Assembly: GCA_000513555.1 (NCBI GenBank)
Contig: ALYD01000010.1
Span: forward strand, 39,478 to 103,477
Direction of reading: 5' to 3'
Source: Lachnospiraceae bacterium JC7
GTDB taxonomy: Bacteria > Bacillota > Clostridia > Lachnospirales > Lachnospiraceae
Length of the DNA stretch: 64,000 nucleotides
Shown: positions 26,006 through 34,297 of the stretch, piece after piece
Position numbering within the stretch: position 1 is the stretch's first letter
Layout: the number at the start of each line of letters is the position of its first letter
The notes under the pieces: generated by a model
What the model was told of the DNA's origin: nothing
Databases searched by the model: none
Seen by the model: only the letters and a program-made list of their open reading frames with translations
Made by a program: the position numbers and the translations under genes

Positions 26006-27286
26006 ATGAGCAAGTACAGATTTGAAACACTTCAGTTACATGTAGGACAGGAGCAGCCGGATCCGGCAACAGATGCGAGAGCGGTTCCTATCTATCAGAC
26101 AACATCTTATGTTTTCAGAAACAGTCAGCACGCAGCAGACAGATTCGGTCTTGCCGATGCGGGCAATATCTATGGCAGACTTACAAATTCCACACAGGAC
26201 GTTCTGGAGAAGAGACTTGCGGCTCTTGAAGGCGGAAGCGCAGCACTTGCGGTAGCATCCGGTGCAGCAGCCATCAGCTATACCATACAGGCTCTTGCAG
26301 CAAACGGCGGACATATAGTTGCACAGAAGACCATCTACGGTGGAAGCTACAATCTTCTCGCACATACACTTCCTCAGTATGGAATCAGTACCACATTCGT
26401 AGATGCACACAACCTTTCCGAGGTTGAGGCTGCCATAAAGGATGAGACCAGAGCCATCTATCTCGAGACTCTCGGAAATCCGAACAGTGACATTCCTGAT
26501 ATCGATGCCATCGCTGAAATCGCTCACAGGCATGGACTTCCACTGGTGATCGACAACACCTTCGGAACACCATATCTTATCAGACCTATTGAGCACGGCG
26601 CAGATATCGTGGTTCATTCAGCAACCAAGTTCATCGGCGGTCATGGAACCACTCTCGGCGGAATCATCGTAGAAGCCGGAAAGTTCGACTGGAAGGCAAG
26701 CGGAAAGTATCCGAATATCGCAGCTCCTAACCCGAGCTATCATGGCATATCCTTCTATGATGCAGTTGGTGCGGCAGCATTTGTCACATACGTGAGAGCC
26801 ATCCTTTTGAGAGATACAGGCGCCACCATATCTCCGTTCAATGCCTTCCTCCTGATTCAGGGAGTGGAGACACTGTCCCTGAGACTGGACAGACATGCAG
26901 AGAATACAGCTAAGGTCGTAGAGTTCCTGAAGAACCATCCTAAGGTTCAGAAGGTGAACCATCCATCACTTCCGGAGCATCCGGATCATGAGCTCTACAA
27001 AAAGTATTTCCCTAATGGCGGCGCCTCCATCTTTACATTTGAGATAAAGGGCGGAAAGGAAGCTGCATGGAAGTTCATCGACAATCTGGAGATCTTCTCT
27101 CTTCTTGCCAATGTTGCCGACGTGAAGAGTCTGGTTATCCATCCGGCATCCACGACCCATTCACAGCTTTCCGATGAGGAGCTTCTGGATCAGGGAATCA
27201 CCCAGAGCACCATCAGACTTTCCATAGGAACAGAGCATATAGATGACATCATCGCAGATCTTGAAAAGGGATTTGCAGCCATTTAA
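26006..27286 (+). CDS. metY: O-acetylhomoserine sulfhydrylase (O-acetylhomoserine aminocarboxypropyltransferase)
   Basis: 426 residues, the usual length for MetY. PLP-dependent Cys/Met-metabolism family: the PLP lysine is in VVHSATKFIGGHGTTLGG, with AVASGAAAISY and LVIDNTFGTPYL upstream and a C-terminal NVADVKSLVIHPASTTHSQL, which is characteristic of OAH sulfhydrylase. It makes homocysteine from O-acetylhomoserine and sulfide in methionine synthesis. Monocistronic, with its own terminator. A 123-bp internal segment (26373-26495) is duplicated at 24152. Confidence 0.93.
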   Translation: MSKYRFETLQLHVGQEQPDPATDARAVPIYQTTSYVFRNSQHAADRFGLADAGNIYGRLTNSTQDVLEKRLAALEGGSAALAVASGAAAISYTIQALAANGGHIVAQKTIYGGSYNLLAHTLPQYGISTTFVDAHNLSEVEAAIKDETRAIYLETLGNPNSDIPDIDAIAEIAHRHGLPLVIDNTFGTPYLIRPIEHGADIVVHSATKFIGGHGTTLGGIIVEAGKFDWKASGKYPNIAAPNPSYHGISFYDAVGAAAFVTYVRAILLRDTGATISPFNAFLLIQGVETLSLRLDRHAENTAKVVEFLKNHPKVQKVNHPSLPEHPDHELYKKYFPNGGASIFTFEIKGGKEAAWKFIDNLEIFSLLANVADVKSLVIHPASTTHSQLSDEELLDQGITQSTIRLSIGTEHIDDIIADLEKGFAAI

Positions 27287-27455
27287 GAAACACGAGTCCT
27301 GTGAAGAAGCCCGAAGGGGAACTTGCCATGAACCTTTGGTCCCACGGGATTTTGCCGGAGCTGGTCTGACATCATACAGGATGTGAGACCGGATCCATGA
27401 AACTAATATTGATATAAGTTATCCTCCTGAAAAAACATATCTCAAAAAAGAAAAA

Positions 27456-27492
27456 GCGGTTCTGCATCATGCCAGTGCAGGACTGTTTTTTT
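27456..27492 (+). terminator. Terminator downstream of metY
   Basis: CGGTTCTGCA / TGCAGGACTG stem (with G-T pairs) followed by TTTTTTT. The 165 bases between metY and this site contain another hairpin (GGTCTGACATC/GATGTGAGACC near 27372-27399) without a T tract and no gene. Confidence 0.75.
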
Positions 27493-27576
27493 CGGTTTAA
27501 AATATCTTTCAGAATAGTTTCAGTTTCAGGAGCTAAAGTCTGCATCATTAAAAACCAATGCGGAAGGAGATTACCA

Positions 27577-30500
27577 ATGCGTAGAAAAACTGTTCAGATT
27601 GCAGCATATGCCATGGCCTCAGCAATTACTATAAGTACATTAAGCGGATGCGGCACTGTAGATATACCAACAGCAACGACTGCCGAAGCTTCCAATGAGG
27701 CAGACAGTCAGGAGGCTCAAAAAGAAACAGAAGCTTCGGATGAAACAAAAAAAGAAGAAAAAAGCGAAGACTCAATTCCTGAAGGAAACCAGCTTCAGGG
27801 AAACTGGGTATATGAGGTGACAGAGAGTCAGTCAGGCGGTCCCGGTGGTCATGGCGGCCCGGGTGGACAGGGAGGGCCAGGAGATTCGGGAAATCAGGGC
27901 GAAGGTCCCGGCGGTTCAGGTGCTCCCGGTCAGATGCAGGGTGATGGTTCTTCAAAAGAAGCCCATGGTGATTCAAATGGCGCTGCTCCGTCAGAAAAGC
28001 CTGATATGGACGGCCAGGGAAAGCCTGATGGCATGAAAGCACCGGATTCCGAAAGAGGAAATGCTCCCGGCGGTATGGGCGTCCCCGGCGGGCAGTCAGC
28101 TTCCGGTGAAGCAACAGCTACACTCCTTTGGGGAAATGGAAACGAGACCAGCAGCAATGTCACCATGTTCCCGGCAGAACTTGGGGGATATAAGGTTACA
28201 ACACTCGGTAACGGAGCTCAGAATATCACATCCAACAATAAAAACGATGATGTTTATGTCCTGATTCCGGAAGGTGTGACAACTATTTCCTCCCGTATGA
28301 TCTATGACTACAACACTACAAAGGGATGGAGTATTCCATCTACAGTAACCTCCATCGATTCTCAGGCATTCCTGTCATGCGCCGGAACCTTCTATGGTGA
28401 AAGCGATTCAGCGGCAGAAACATTTGCAGAAGGTGACAGTACAAGAGATTTCGTTTCCTACACAGAAGATAATTCACAGGAATTCACTGTAAAGGCAGGA
28501 GAGAACGGATATATAGATCCTAACGGTACATACCATCTTCCAAGCGGTATGCTGGACGGAAAGCATAAGATAACCTTTAACATAGTTGCGGACTATCAGT
28601 ATAAGATCAAGTCTCTCGTTGTAGACGGACAGGAAGTTGCTGATGCAGCGGGACAGAACGAGTACGATCTTCAGTATACATTCACAACAGATTCAAGCTC
28701 AATCGAGGTAACATTTGAGGAGGATCCTGATGATTCAAGAGATCCAAGCGAATTCAGCGGAACCTTTGACTATGATGCTCCGGAGATTGAGTCAGCAGCA
28801 GTGACCGAAGACATTGACCTCACAGACGAGACTCTTTATGAGTACGCATCCGTTAACACAGGTGCAACAGCAAAGTACACAAACTCCATGGGTGTTTCAA
28901 CAGGAGAGTACTATGCTGCAAATGGCAAGCTTTACAAGATGGTCTATTCATCTCAGGAGACTGATGAGCCAGAGTACTATTCAAAGGCTGAGGTCATCAA
29001 TGGAGTTTACGAAGCTGAGGGTCTTGTTTACGGTAAGGACTATGACGAGATAAGACTCTATAACTACTGTGAGAATGTTGATTCGGGACCTGCCCAGGGT
29101 CTGGTGACACTTTACTGCACCTATCTTTATAAGGAGATAGATGTCGATGATGTCACTGAAAGCAAAATAGGAAATGACAGCATTAATACCGCCTCCGTAT
29201 TTGTTCAGGAGGGCGGTGACCTGACTCTTGATAATTTTGTTTCAGTTGACAATACCTCCAGCAAGGGACCAAGTGAGGCCGGCAATTTCTTCGGACTTGG
29301 TTCAGCCATTCACGTGGACGGCGGTGATAATACCACATCTACAAAGAATACCTTCCTTTTCGGGGCTGCAAGTCTCGTACTGAATCAGCCGAACATACTC
29401 GGAAGGGTAAACTCAATTTATTCTCTGGCAAACGGTGTGCTTACAATCAACGGCGGAAACATTTTCTCCTGTTGTTCAGGCGGTCATGGTCCCTATGCAT
29501 CCTGCGGAGGACAGATCTACATCAACACCGAGGGTACAAATATCGTAGGTGAAGACGGTTCCATCAATGTTGACCTTGATACTCTTGAGGCTACAGAGAG
29601 ACCCGGTGATATCGCTACCATGCAGCGCGGTGATGATGATAAGATGGAAGGTGTTTTTGAGGAACATGCCTCTGACGTAACTGCCATCGTTACAGGTGAC
29701 GAGTCAGGAACCGCACTTGCTACAGATACAGGTGGAGGAGTTATCGTTGCAAACCGGGTATCTACAAAGACCTATGGACTTCGCTGTGCAGGTGTTTACT
29801 CCATCGGTTCAAACGAGAGCTGGGTATACTGTTATAACTCTACACTTAAGTCATATCTTGATGCCGGACTCTGTTCTGCATCCGGCGGATATATATTTGC
29901 CGATAACTGTGATATCTCAGGTGTAATGGGTCTTAAGACACGAGGCGGCAGCGGCTCAGGACAGACAGAGGAGACAGGTATTCATGTTTCAAACAGCCGC
30001 GTTCAGGTTGAGTATGACGACGAAGAGATGCAGAAGGTATATGACGTTGCAAGTCCTGAGGACTGGGATGATTCTATCCTTGATAAGATAAAGGACCTGG
30101 GAGCAACAGCCATCGATATGCTTAACATCTTCCTTGATAAGGCTAACAACCCGTCCTTCATAGAGGATTCCCTTAACTGGTGGTTCAAGGATAAGTCAAA
30201 GACTCCGGGTTATTCAGGCGGTAACAAGTTCGCTGTAATTTATGTAGAGAACTCTTCAACACCTATTACCATAGAAGCATCACTTCTTAAGAACAAGAAT
30301 TACGAGGATTACGGTGACGCATCAAAGCTTTCTTCTGATGAGACACCTGCAGATAACCTGATAGTATCTGTTGAAGGAGCCGGCGCTGCAGACATTACCT
30401 TCACCGATGAGAATTCAAGTACCAAGTGGGATAAGACAGGTGCAGAAAATGAGACCTGTGAGCTTACAGGAGATTTCTTCATTGGTGCATATTCCAACAA

Positions 30501-30792
30501 TGAGGGTGGCACACCTGATATCGGAACAGGTGCAAATTCCCTTAAGGCTACATTCGTTAATTCCGAATGGGAAGGTACTGTGCTTTACGGTGATGACGAA
30601 AAGACAGGTTCAGCAACACTTATCTTTGATAAGGATTCAAGCTGGAAGGTTACAGAGGATACTGTAGTCGACACCATTGAGGCTGAGGATGTCAATGCAA
30701 TCACCGCGGACAAGAAGGTGACCATCACCTTTACAAATTCCGACAGCATCAAGGAAGGCACATATGGAAATGTGACTTTCGTGAAGGCGTAA
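27577..30792 (+). CDS. Large surface lipoprotein with collagen-like segment and beta-helix-like domain
   Basis: 1071 residues from the ATG at 27577 (GGAAGGAG upstream); a more distant in-frame start at 27469 lies inside the preceding terminator. A signal peptide with lipobox LSGC is followed by an acidic linker and a Gly/Pro-rich collagen-like stretch (about 85-175, repeated GGPGG and GxPG units). A BspA-like segment (IPEGVTTISSRMIYDY, VTSIDSQAF) precedes a long region with repeated short beta strands and Gly-Gly-Asn turns (LTINGGNIFSCCSGGHG, GGQIYINTEG) suggesting a right-handed beta-helix. It is probably a cell-surface adhesin or carbohydrate-interacting protein; no catalytic motif is seen. 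Confidence 0.75.
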   Translation: MRRKTVQIAAYAMASAITISTLSGCGTVDIPTATTAEASNEADSQEAQKETEASDETKKEEKSEDSIPEGNQLQGNWVYEVTESQSGGPGGHGGPGGQGGPGDSGNQGEGPGGSGAPGQMQGDGSSKEAHGDSNGAAPSEKPDMDGQGKPDGMKAPDSERGNAPGGMGVPGGQSASGEATATLLWGNGNETSSNVTMFPAELGGYKVTTLGNGAQNITSNNKNDDVYVLIPEGVTTISSRMIYDYNTTKGWSIPSTVTSIDSQAFLSCAGTFYGESDSAAETFAEGDSTRDFVSYTEDNSQEFTVKAGENGYIDPNGTYHLPSGMLDGKHKITFNIVADYQYKIKSLVVDGQEVADAAGQNEYDLQYTFTTDSSSIEVTFEEDPDDSRDPSEFSGTFDYDAPEIESAAVTEDIDLTDETLYEYASVNTGATAKYTNSMGVSTGEYYAANGKLYKMVYSSQETDEPEYYSKAEVINGVYEAEGLVYGKDYDEIRLYNYCENVDSGPAQGLVTLYCTYLYKEIDVDDVTESKIGNDSINTASVFVQEGGDLTLDNFVSVDNTSSKGPSEAGNFFGLGSAIHVDGGDNTTSTKNTFLFGAASLVLNQPNILGRVNSIYSLANGVLTINGGNIFSCCSGGHGPYASCGGQIYINTEGTNIVGEDGSINVDLDTLEATERPGDIATMQRGDDDKMEGVFEEHASDVTAIVTGDESGTALATDTGGGVIVANRVSTKTYGLRCAGVYSIGSNESWVYCYNSTLKSYLDAGLCSASGGYIFADNCDISGVMGLKTRGGSGSGQTEETGIHVSNSRVQVEYDDEEMQKVYDVASPEDWDDSILDKIKDLGATAIDMLNIFLDKANNPSFIEDSLNWWFKDKSKTPGYSGGNKFAVIYVENSSTPITIEASLLKNKNYEDYGDASKLSSDETPADNLIVSVEGAGAADITFTDENSSTKWDKTGAENETCELTGDFFIGAYSNNEGGTPDIGTGANSLKATFVNSEWEGTVLYGDDEKTGSATLIFDKDSSWKVTEDTVVDTIEAEDVNAITADKKVTITFTNSDSIKEGTYGNVTFVKA

Positions 30793-30813
30793 ACTATTAC
30801 TCAGCGATATATT

Positions 30814-30912
30814 TTTTCTTTTGTAGATAAGGAAACTCACCTGTATGATTTTTCAACAGGATTCATGGATCTGAGTGAGCTGTCTAAAGATGGAGATATA
30901 TCAAAGGACTAA
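30814..30912 (+). pseudogene. C-terminal remnant of a zinc-ribbon membrane protein paralogue
   Basis: In frame to the TAA at 30910-30912 the translation contains DKETHLYDFSTGFMDLSELS, clearly homologous to the C-terminus of the 24384-25664 product (DSETHLRDFSTGFMDVSELS) but not identical. No start or upstream homology remains, because it is cut off just after the lipoprotein gene. It marks an old deletion or recombination junction. Confidence 0.8.
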
Positions 30913-30945
30913 GGAAAAATTTTTATAATAAACTACATAAAATAT

Positions 30946-31050
30946 AAAAGACCATATCCATTCTATGTGTGTGATGATCTACAATCGTTAGATTTTTAGT
31001 CTGACAATTGAGGGTAGATTCAGTATACACAGTGGATATGGTCTTTTTTT
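30946..31050. terminator. Long (about 105-nt) hairpin with terminal T tract between convergent genes
   Basis: AAAAGACCATATCCA at the left end pairs with TGGATATGGTCTTTT at the right; inner arms (ATGATCTAC/GTAGATTCA) pair as well. A and T runs at the ends make it a bidirectional terminator. Its length and terminal inverted repeats could also fit a miniature inverted-repeat element. Confidence 0.65.
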
Positions 31051-31062
31051 ATTACATGCTGT

Positions 31063-31926
31063 TTAACCCTTGAGTGTCAGCTTCACATGTTTTCCTATGA
31101 TTTCTTCTATGCTGCTGACTGTTACGAAGCAGTTGTAATTTGAAAGTATCTCTCTTAGCTGACGTAATTCATAGCGGCTGATTACAACGTAAAGTGCTTT
31201 GTTGGTTCCTCCGATAAAACCTTCTGTGTTCCACTCCGTGCAGGTGCGTCCCAGTTCGTTATATATCTGAGTCTTGATAGCCGAAACGTCATCATAGGTA
31301 AAGATAAGACAGCCTTTTTCCTCGTCGAAGCCTTCTTCGACCTTCGTCATGACCACGGAAACAAGCACATAGGTCAGTATGGAATAAAGGCCTCTGTTCC
31401 ATCCGAAGATGAAGCCGATTATCAGGTACAGGACGATGTTGAAAAATAAGACCTGACGGCCGATGGGGAGATGAAGCTTTGGACTCAGGATAGAGGCAAC
31501 GATCTCTGTTCCATCCAGACATCCTCCGTATCTGAGTATGATTCCCACACCGACTCCTAAAATAAGACCTCCGAAGGTAACAGCCAGAAGATGATCCTGA
31601 GTGATGGCCGGGGTTGTTTCAAAAAAGCCGACTGCCACAGCAAAGACGGTCATGGCATAAATTGCGCGCACAACAAAAGTCGTTCCTCTTTTCTTCCAGC
31701 CCAGTATCAAAAACGGAGCGTTGAAAACCCAGGTCAGGATACTCAGGTTAACACCTGAAAAATTGGCAGCTATCATTGATACACCTACGATTCCGCCATC
31801 GAAAATCCTGTTCGGAGCGAGAAAATCTTCGATGGAAAAGGCAGCCGTTATGGCCCCCAGCGTCAGCATGATAAAGCAGAAGATGTTGTATTTTACGGAG
31901 TGTTTTTTTGTTGCATTAGAAAGCAT
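31063..31926 (-). CDS. YitT family membrane protein (DUF161/DUF2179)
   Basis: 287 residues. Five to six membrane spans form the YitT/DUF161 core (GAITAAFSIEDFLAPNRIFDGG, GVGVGIILRYGGCLDGTEIVA), followed by a soluble C-terminal DUF2179 domain (about 195-285, KGCLIFTYDD through ITVSSIEEI-like end). Length is typical. The family's function is uncertain. Monocistronic minus strand. Confidence 0.88.
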   Translation of the reverse strand: MLSNATKKHSVKYNIFCFIMLTLGAITAAFSIEDFLAPNRIFDGGIVGVSMIAANFSGVNLSILTWVFNAPFLILGWKKRGTTFVVRAIYAMTVFAVAVGFFETTPAITQDHLLAVTFGGLILGVGVGIILRYGGCLDGTEIVASILSPKLHLPIGRQVLFFNIVLYLIIGFIFGWNRGLYSILTYVLVSVVMTKVEEGFDEEKGCLIFTYDDVSAIKTQIYNELGRTCTEWNTEGFIGGTNKALYVVISRYELRQLREILSNYNCFVTVSSIEEIIGKHVKLTLKG

Positions 31927-32039
31927 GAGCAGTTAGTCCTTTCTGATCAGGATTTCGATAGCCTGTTACCTGACAACAGTTTAATGCCAATAAAGGAAAT
32001 GAATCAAGTCATTATATGATATAAGTGACGCGAGAGCTT

Positions 32040-32228
32040 ACTGAAAAACCTTCTACAAGGTTTAACCATGAACCATGTTTTGGAGTAAACACAAATTCAA
32101 ATCTTCCGGGAACCGTAGCAAGATAATCTCTTGTTTCCTTGGAAGAATGTACCTTGAGATTATCTAATACTAAGCGGATCTTATCCTTTCAGAGCTTATA
32201 TAACACCTTGAAATCGCCGATAAATTTT
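32040..32228 (-). pseudogene. IS630-family transposase remnant
   Basis: Minus-strand translation gives DKIRLVLDNLKVHSSKETRD and, further on, FEFVFTPKHGSWLNLVE, the C-terminal DDE_3 core of IS630-type transposases, ending abruptly and losing the usual FFSKL continuation. An in-frame TGA lies just before DKIRLV. No inverted repeats or intact ORF remain, so the element is dead. Confidence 0.85.
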
Positions 32229-32281
32229 TATAGACACATGTAGTTTGTGATTTTTCGCATATCAAATTTCAGGAGGTAAAC

Positions 32282-32908
32282 ATGCTAAGTAAAAATTTAA
32301 AAGCATTTAGATTATCGGTTGTTCTGGCTCTTATCATCTCACTTTTCTCTATCACATCTTTTGCAGGATATTGGACCTTCGACTTCGGCGACTGGTACTA
32401 TATAGACGATTATGGTAATGTTGCGACTAACAGATGGGTTGGCAATTATTATCTCGGAAGTGACGGTGCTATGCTTATAAACTCATGGACGCCGGATGGA
32501 TATTATGTTGGTTCAGATGGAGCATGGGATGGACAGCCGTCACGTTACTCGAGCGGTTACAGTAGTTCAAGCAGCAGTTCTTCATATGTAACTACATCCG
32601 GAACATACTATGGTTGCTTACATGACAGTGGCTATGGTATAGCACATCTGGACTCTGTTTCAATCAGTGGTGATGTTCTGACAGTTACAGGTACCCTGGA
32701 TTATTATCCTGGTGATAATTGGGAGAACACGACTCAGATGAGTTACGGTACATATCAGTTTAAACTTAGCGGTCAAACCAGGTATGGTGAAGGTACTGAT
32801 GAAGGGTTCTACAGTATGAGTAAATCAGATTTTATATACAGCACCGGACCGGTTCTGTATATAACAGTTGCAAATGGAGTTGCAACGGAGCTTTGCTACG
32901 GAGCCTGA
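32282..32908 (+). CDS. Secreted protein with cell-wall-binding-type repeats
   Basis: 208 residues, with AGGAGGTAAAC before the ATG. Signal peptide (about 1-28, ending TSFAG). Residues about 30-80 hold two to three degenerate choline/cell-wall-binding repeats (DWYYIDDYGNVATNRWVG, YYLGSDGAMLINSW, YYVGSDGAW). A Ser-rich linker and a C-terminal beta domain of about 100 residues follow, which I do not recognise. It is probably surface-associated through the aromatic/Gly repeats. Confidence 0.75.
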   Translation: MLSKNLKAFRLSVVLALIISLFSITSFAGYWTFDFGDWYYIDDYGNVATNRWVGNYYLGSDGAMLINSWTPDGYYVGSDGAWDGQPSRYSSGYSSSSSSSSYVTTSGTYYGCLHDSGYGIAHLDSVSISGDVLTVTGTLDYYPGDNWENTTQMSYGTYQFKLSGQTRYGEGTDEGFYSMSKSDFIYSTGPVLYITVANGVATELCYGA

Positions 32909-33011
32909 TAAATATATCTCAATCATATATTACGCATGTGTACGAGAGATATTAACGGTTATTCTGTACCTCTGATTAGTTGTACGCTTCAAAGATCAGA
33001 TAATTAAAATG

Positions 33012-33039
33012 GGGGTGTCGCTAAATTTAGCGACACCCC
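33012..33039. terminator. Perfect hairpin GGGGTGTCGCT/AGCGACACCCC
   Basis: A 28-base near-perfect palindrome lies about 100 bases after the repeat-protein gene and before the oppositely oriented epimerase gene. It has only a weak T-rich follow-up, so it is either a terminator or an mRNA-stabilising stem. Nothing else is visible between 32909 and 33254. Confidence 0.6.
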
Positions 33040-33254
33040 TTCGTATTATTCTATGATTTTTTCAATCTACTGTGGACCAATATATGGTGTAGCTAATTAA
33101 AAACGCTAATACTAGTATAGGCTCACAGACAGTTATTTTTTATAGTGATATGAAAGCTGAAAAACATCTGAAGGTTATACTCATTAACGTAAGATACTGC
33201 CAATTCGTGTATTGTATAACGAGTAAACGCACATAGTATTTTATAAAACAGCAG

Positions 33255-33941
33255 TTAATTATGTTTACGAGTATAGCTCATGGCCTTTGCTCTCTCATAT
33301 GCCTCATCTGGTATCCCGATATCCTCAACGAAAATCTTTCCGCTGTACTCCTTTCCGGCGCCGGTCACGAGACCTGTTTTGTTTCTTCCGAAAGTGATGG
33401 TTACCGAAGCTTTTATCCCGGCACCCATAAGCTCTCCGGAGTCTGTATCTATACCTGACGGAGCATCTATGGCTATGGTGATGCCGTGTTTGTGAGCATT
33501 GGCTTCATCTATAAAGCTCTTGTAAATGCCGGAGACCTCCCGATGAAGACCTATACCGAAGATGCCGTCTATGCAAATGTCTGAGTCCGGGAGATCGTCA
33601 CCCTCCCTGTAGATCACTGCTCTTCCCAGAAGCTGCTGATAGTGGAACATCTGATAAAGAAATTCCCAGCTTGCTTTTTCGATGCTTCCTATGACCCAAA
33701 CCACAGGATCGTACCCGGTTTCCTTCAGCATTCTTGCCACAGCCACAGCGTCGGCTCCGTTGTTTCCGACTCCAGCCAGCACCAGTATGCGGGCCTCCCG
33801 GGCGTAAGTATAGTGCCGGTTCACATATATGGCGACCTTGGAGCTTGCAGTCTCCATAAGCTCGAGGGACTTAAATCCCATTTCCTGCATGGCTATCTGA
33901 TCTGCCTTCTTTGCGACAGTTCCTGTTATTATTTCGGACAT
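33255..33941 (-). CDS. NAD(P)H-hydrate epimerase domain protein (YjeF_N only)
   Basis: 228 residues from the ATG at 33941 (AAGGAG upstream). YjeF N-terminal Rossmann-like epimerase: ILVLAGVGNNGADAVAVARML, ICIDGIFGIGLHREVSG and IAIDAPSGIDTDSGE with the catalytic Asp. It interconverts R and S forms of damaged hydrated NAD(P)H. Many bacteria have a fused YjeF_N plus ADP-dependent dehydratase; here the dehydratase half is absent and must be elsewhere or missing. Confidence 0.88.
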   Translation of the reverse strand: MSEIITGTVAKKADQIAMQEMGFKSLELMETASSKVAIYVNRHYTYAREARILVLAGVGNNGADAVAVARMLKETGYDPVVWVIGSIEKASWEFLYQMFHYQQLLGRAVIYREGDDLPDSDICIDGIFGIGLHREVSGIYKSFIDEANAHKHGITIAIDAPSGIDTDSGELMGAGIKASVTITFGRNKTGLVTGAGKEYSGKIFVEDIGIPDEAYERAKAMSYTRKHN

Positions 33942-34207
33942 AATATGCTCCTTATCTTTAAGAGTCAAATACTATTATATGAAATAAGGTGAGTTATACT
34001 ATATTTTTTTATAAATGAATAGAGAAAGCATTCAAAAAGTGTTTATTATATTGATATTAAGTGATATAGTTCTTTTGTAGTTTTTGCGTCTTGACATACT
34101 CCAAATTATTGCGTAAACAGGTATGTTTGAACATTTCTACGTATCAGGTGGTTCTCACAATTATAATTCCTACAGTAAACTTACGCCGTCCCTTCGCTGA
34201 TCAAAGC

Positions 34208-34236
34208 TTGACAGATATTGGCAATCTATATATACT
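34208..34236 (+). promoter_or_regulatory. Sigma-70-type promoter for the Abi gene leader
   Basis: TTGACA at 34208-34213, a 17-base spacer and TATACT at 34231-34236. Transcription would start near 34243, giving a leader of about 55 bases that contains the hairpin described next. Confidence 0.7.
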
Positions 34237-34252
34237 TTAAATATAAGATTAG

Positions 34253-34289
34253 GTCAGGATGCGTACGGCGCTCTGGCCATTTTTTTTTT
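34253..34289 (+). terminator. Terminator-like hairpin in the Abi leader (attenuator or RNA-antitoxin end)
   Basis: GGTCAG...CTGGCC stem with a GC-rich imperfect interior, followed by an uninterrupted run of ten or more T, ending only about eight bases before the Abi ATG at 34298. The start codon has no ordinary ribosome site. Most transcripts from the 34208 promoter should therefore stop before the gene. Confidence 0.65.
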
Positions 34290-34297
34290 GAAAAAAT

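Noticed and set aside
26036..26617. 193-residue reading frame antisense to metY
   Set aside because: It runs entirely inside a convincing PLP enzyme gene on the other strand; its apparent relative at 23983-24342 is only the duplicated metY fragment.
27840..28110. DNA tandem-repeat or frameshifted region in the giant lipoprotein gene
   Set aside because: The frame stays open and the Gly/Pro pattern is a coherent collagen-like protein segment.
34100..34260. Tandem-repeat RNA antitoxin of the ToxIN kind before the Abi gene
   Set aside because: No tandem repeats are visible; only a single hairpin leader can be supported.
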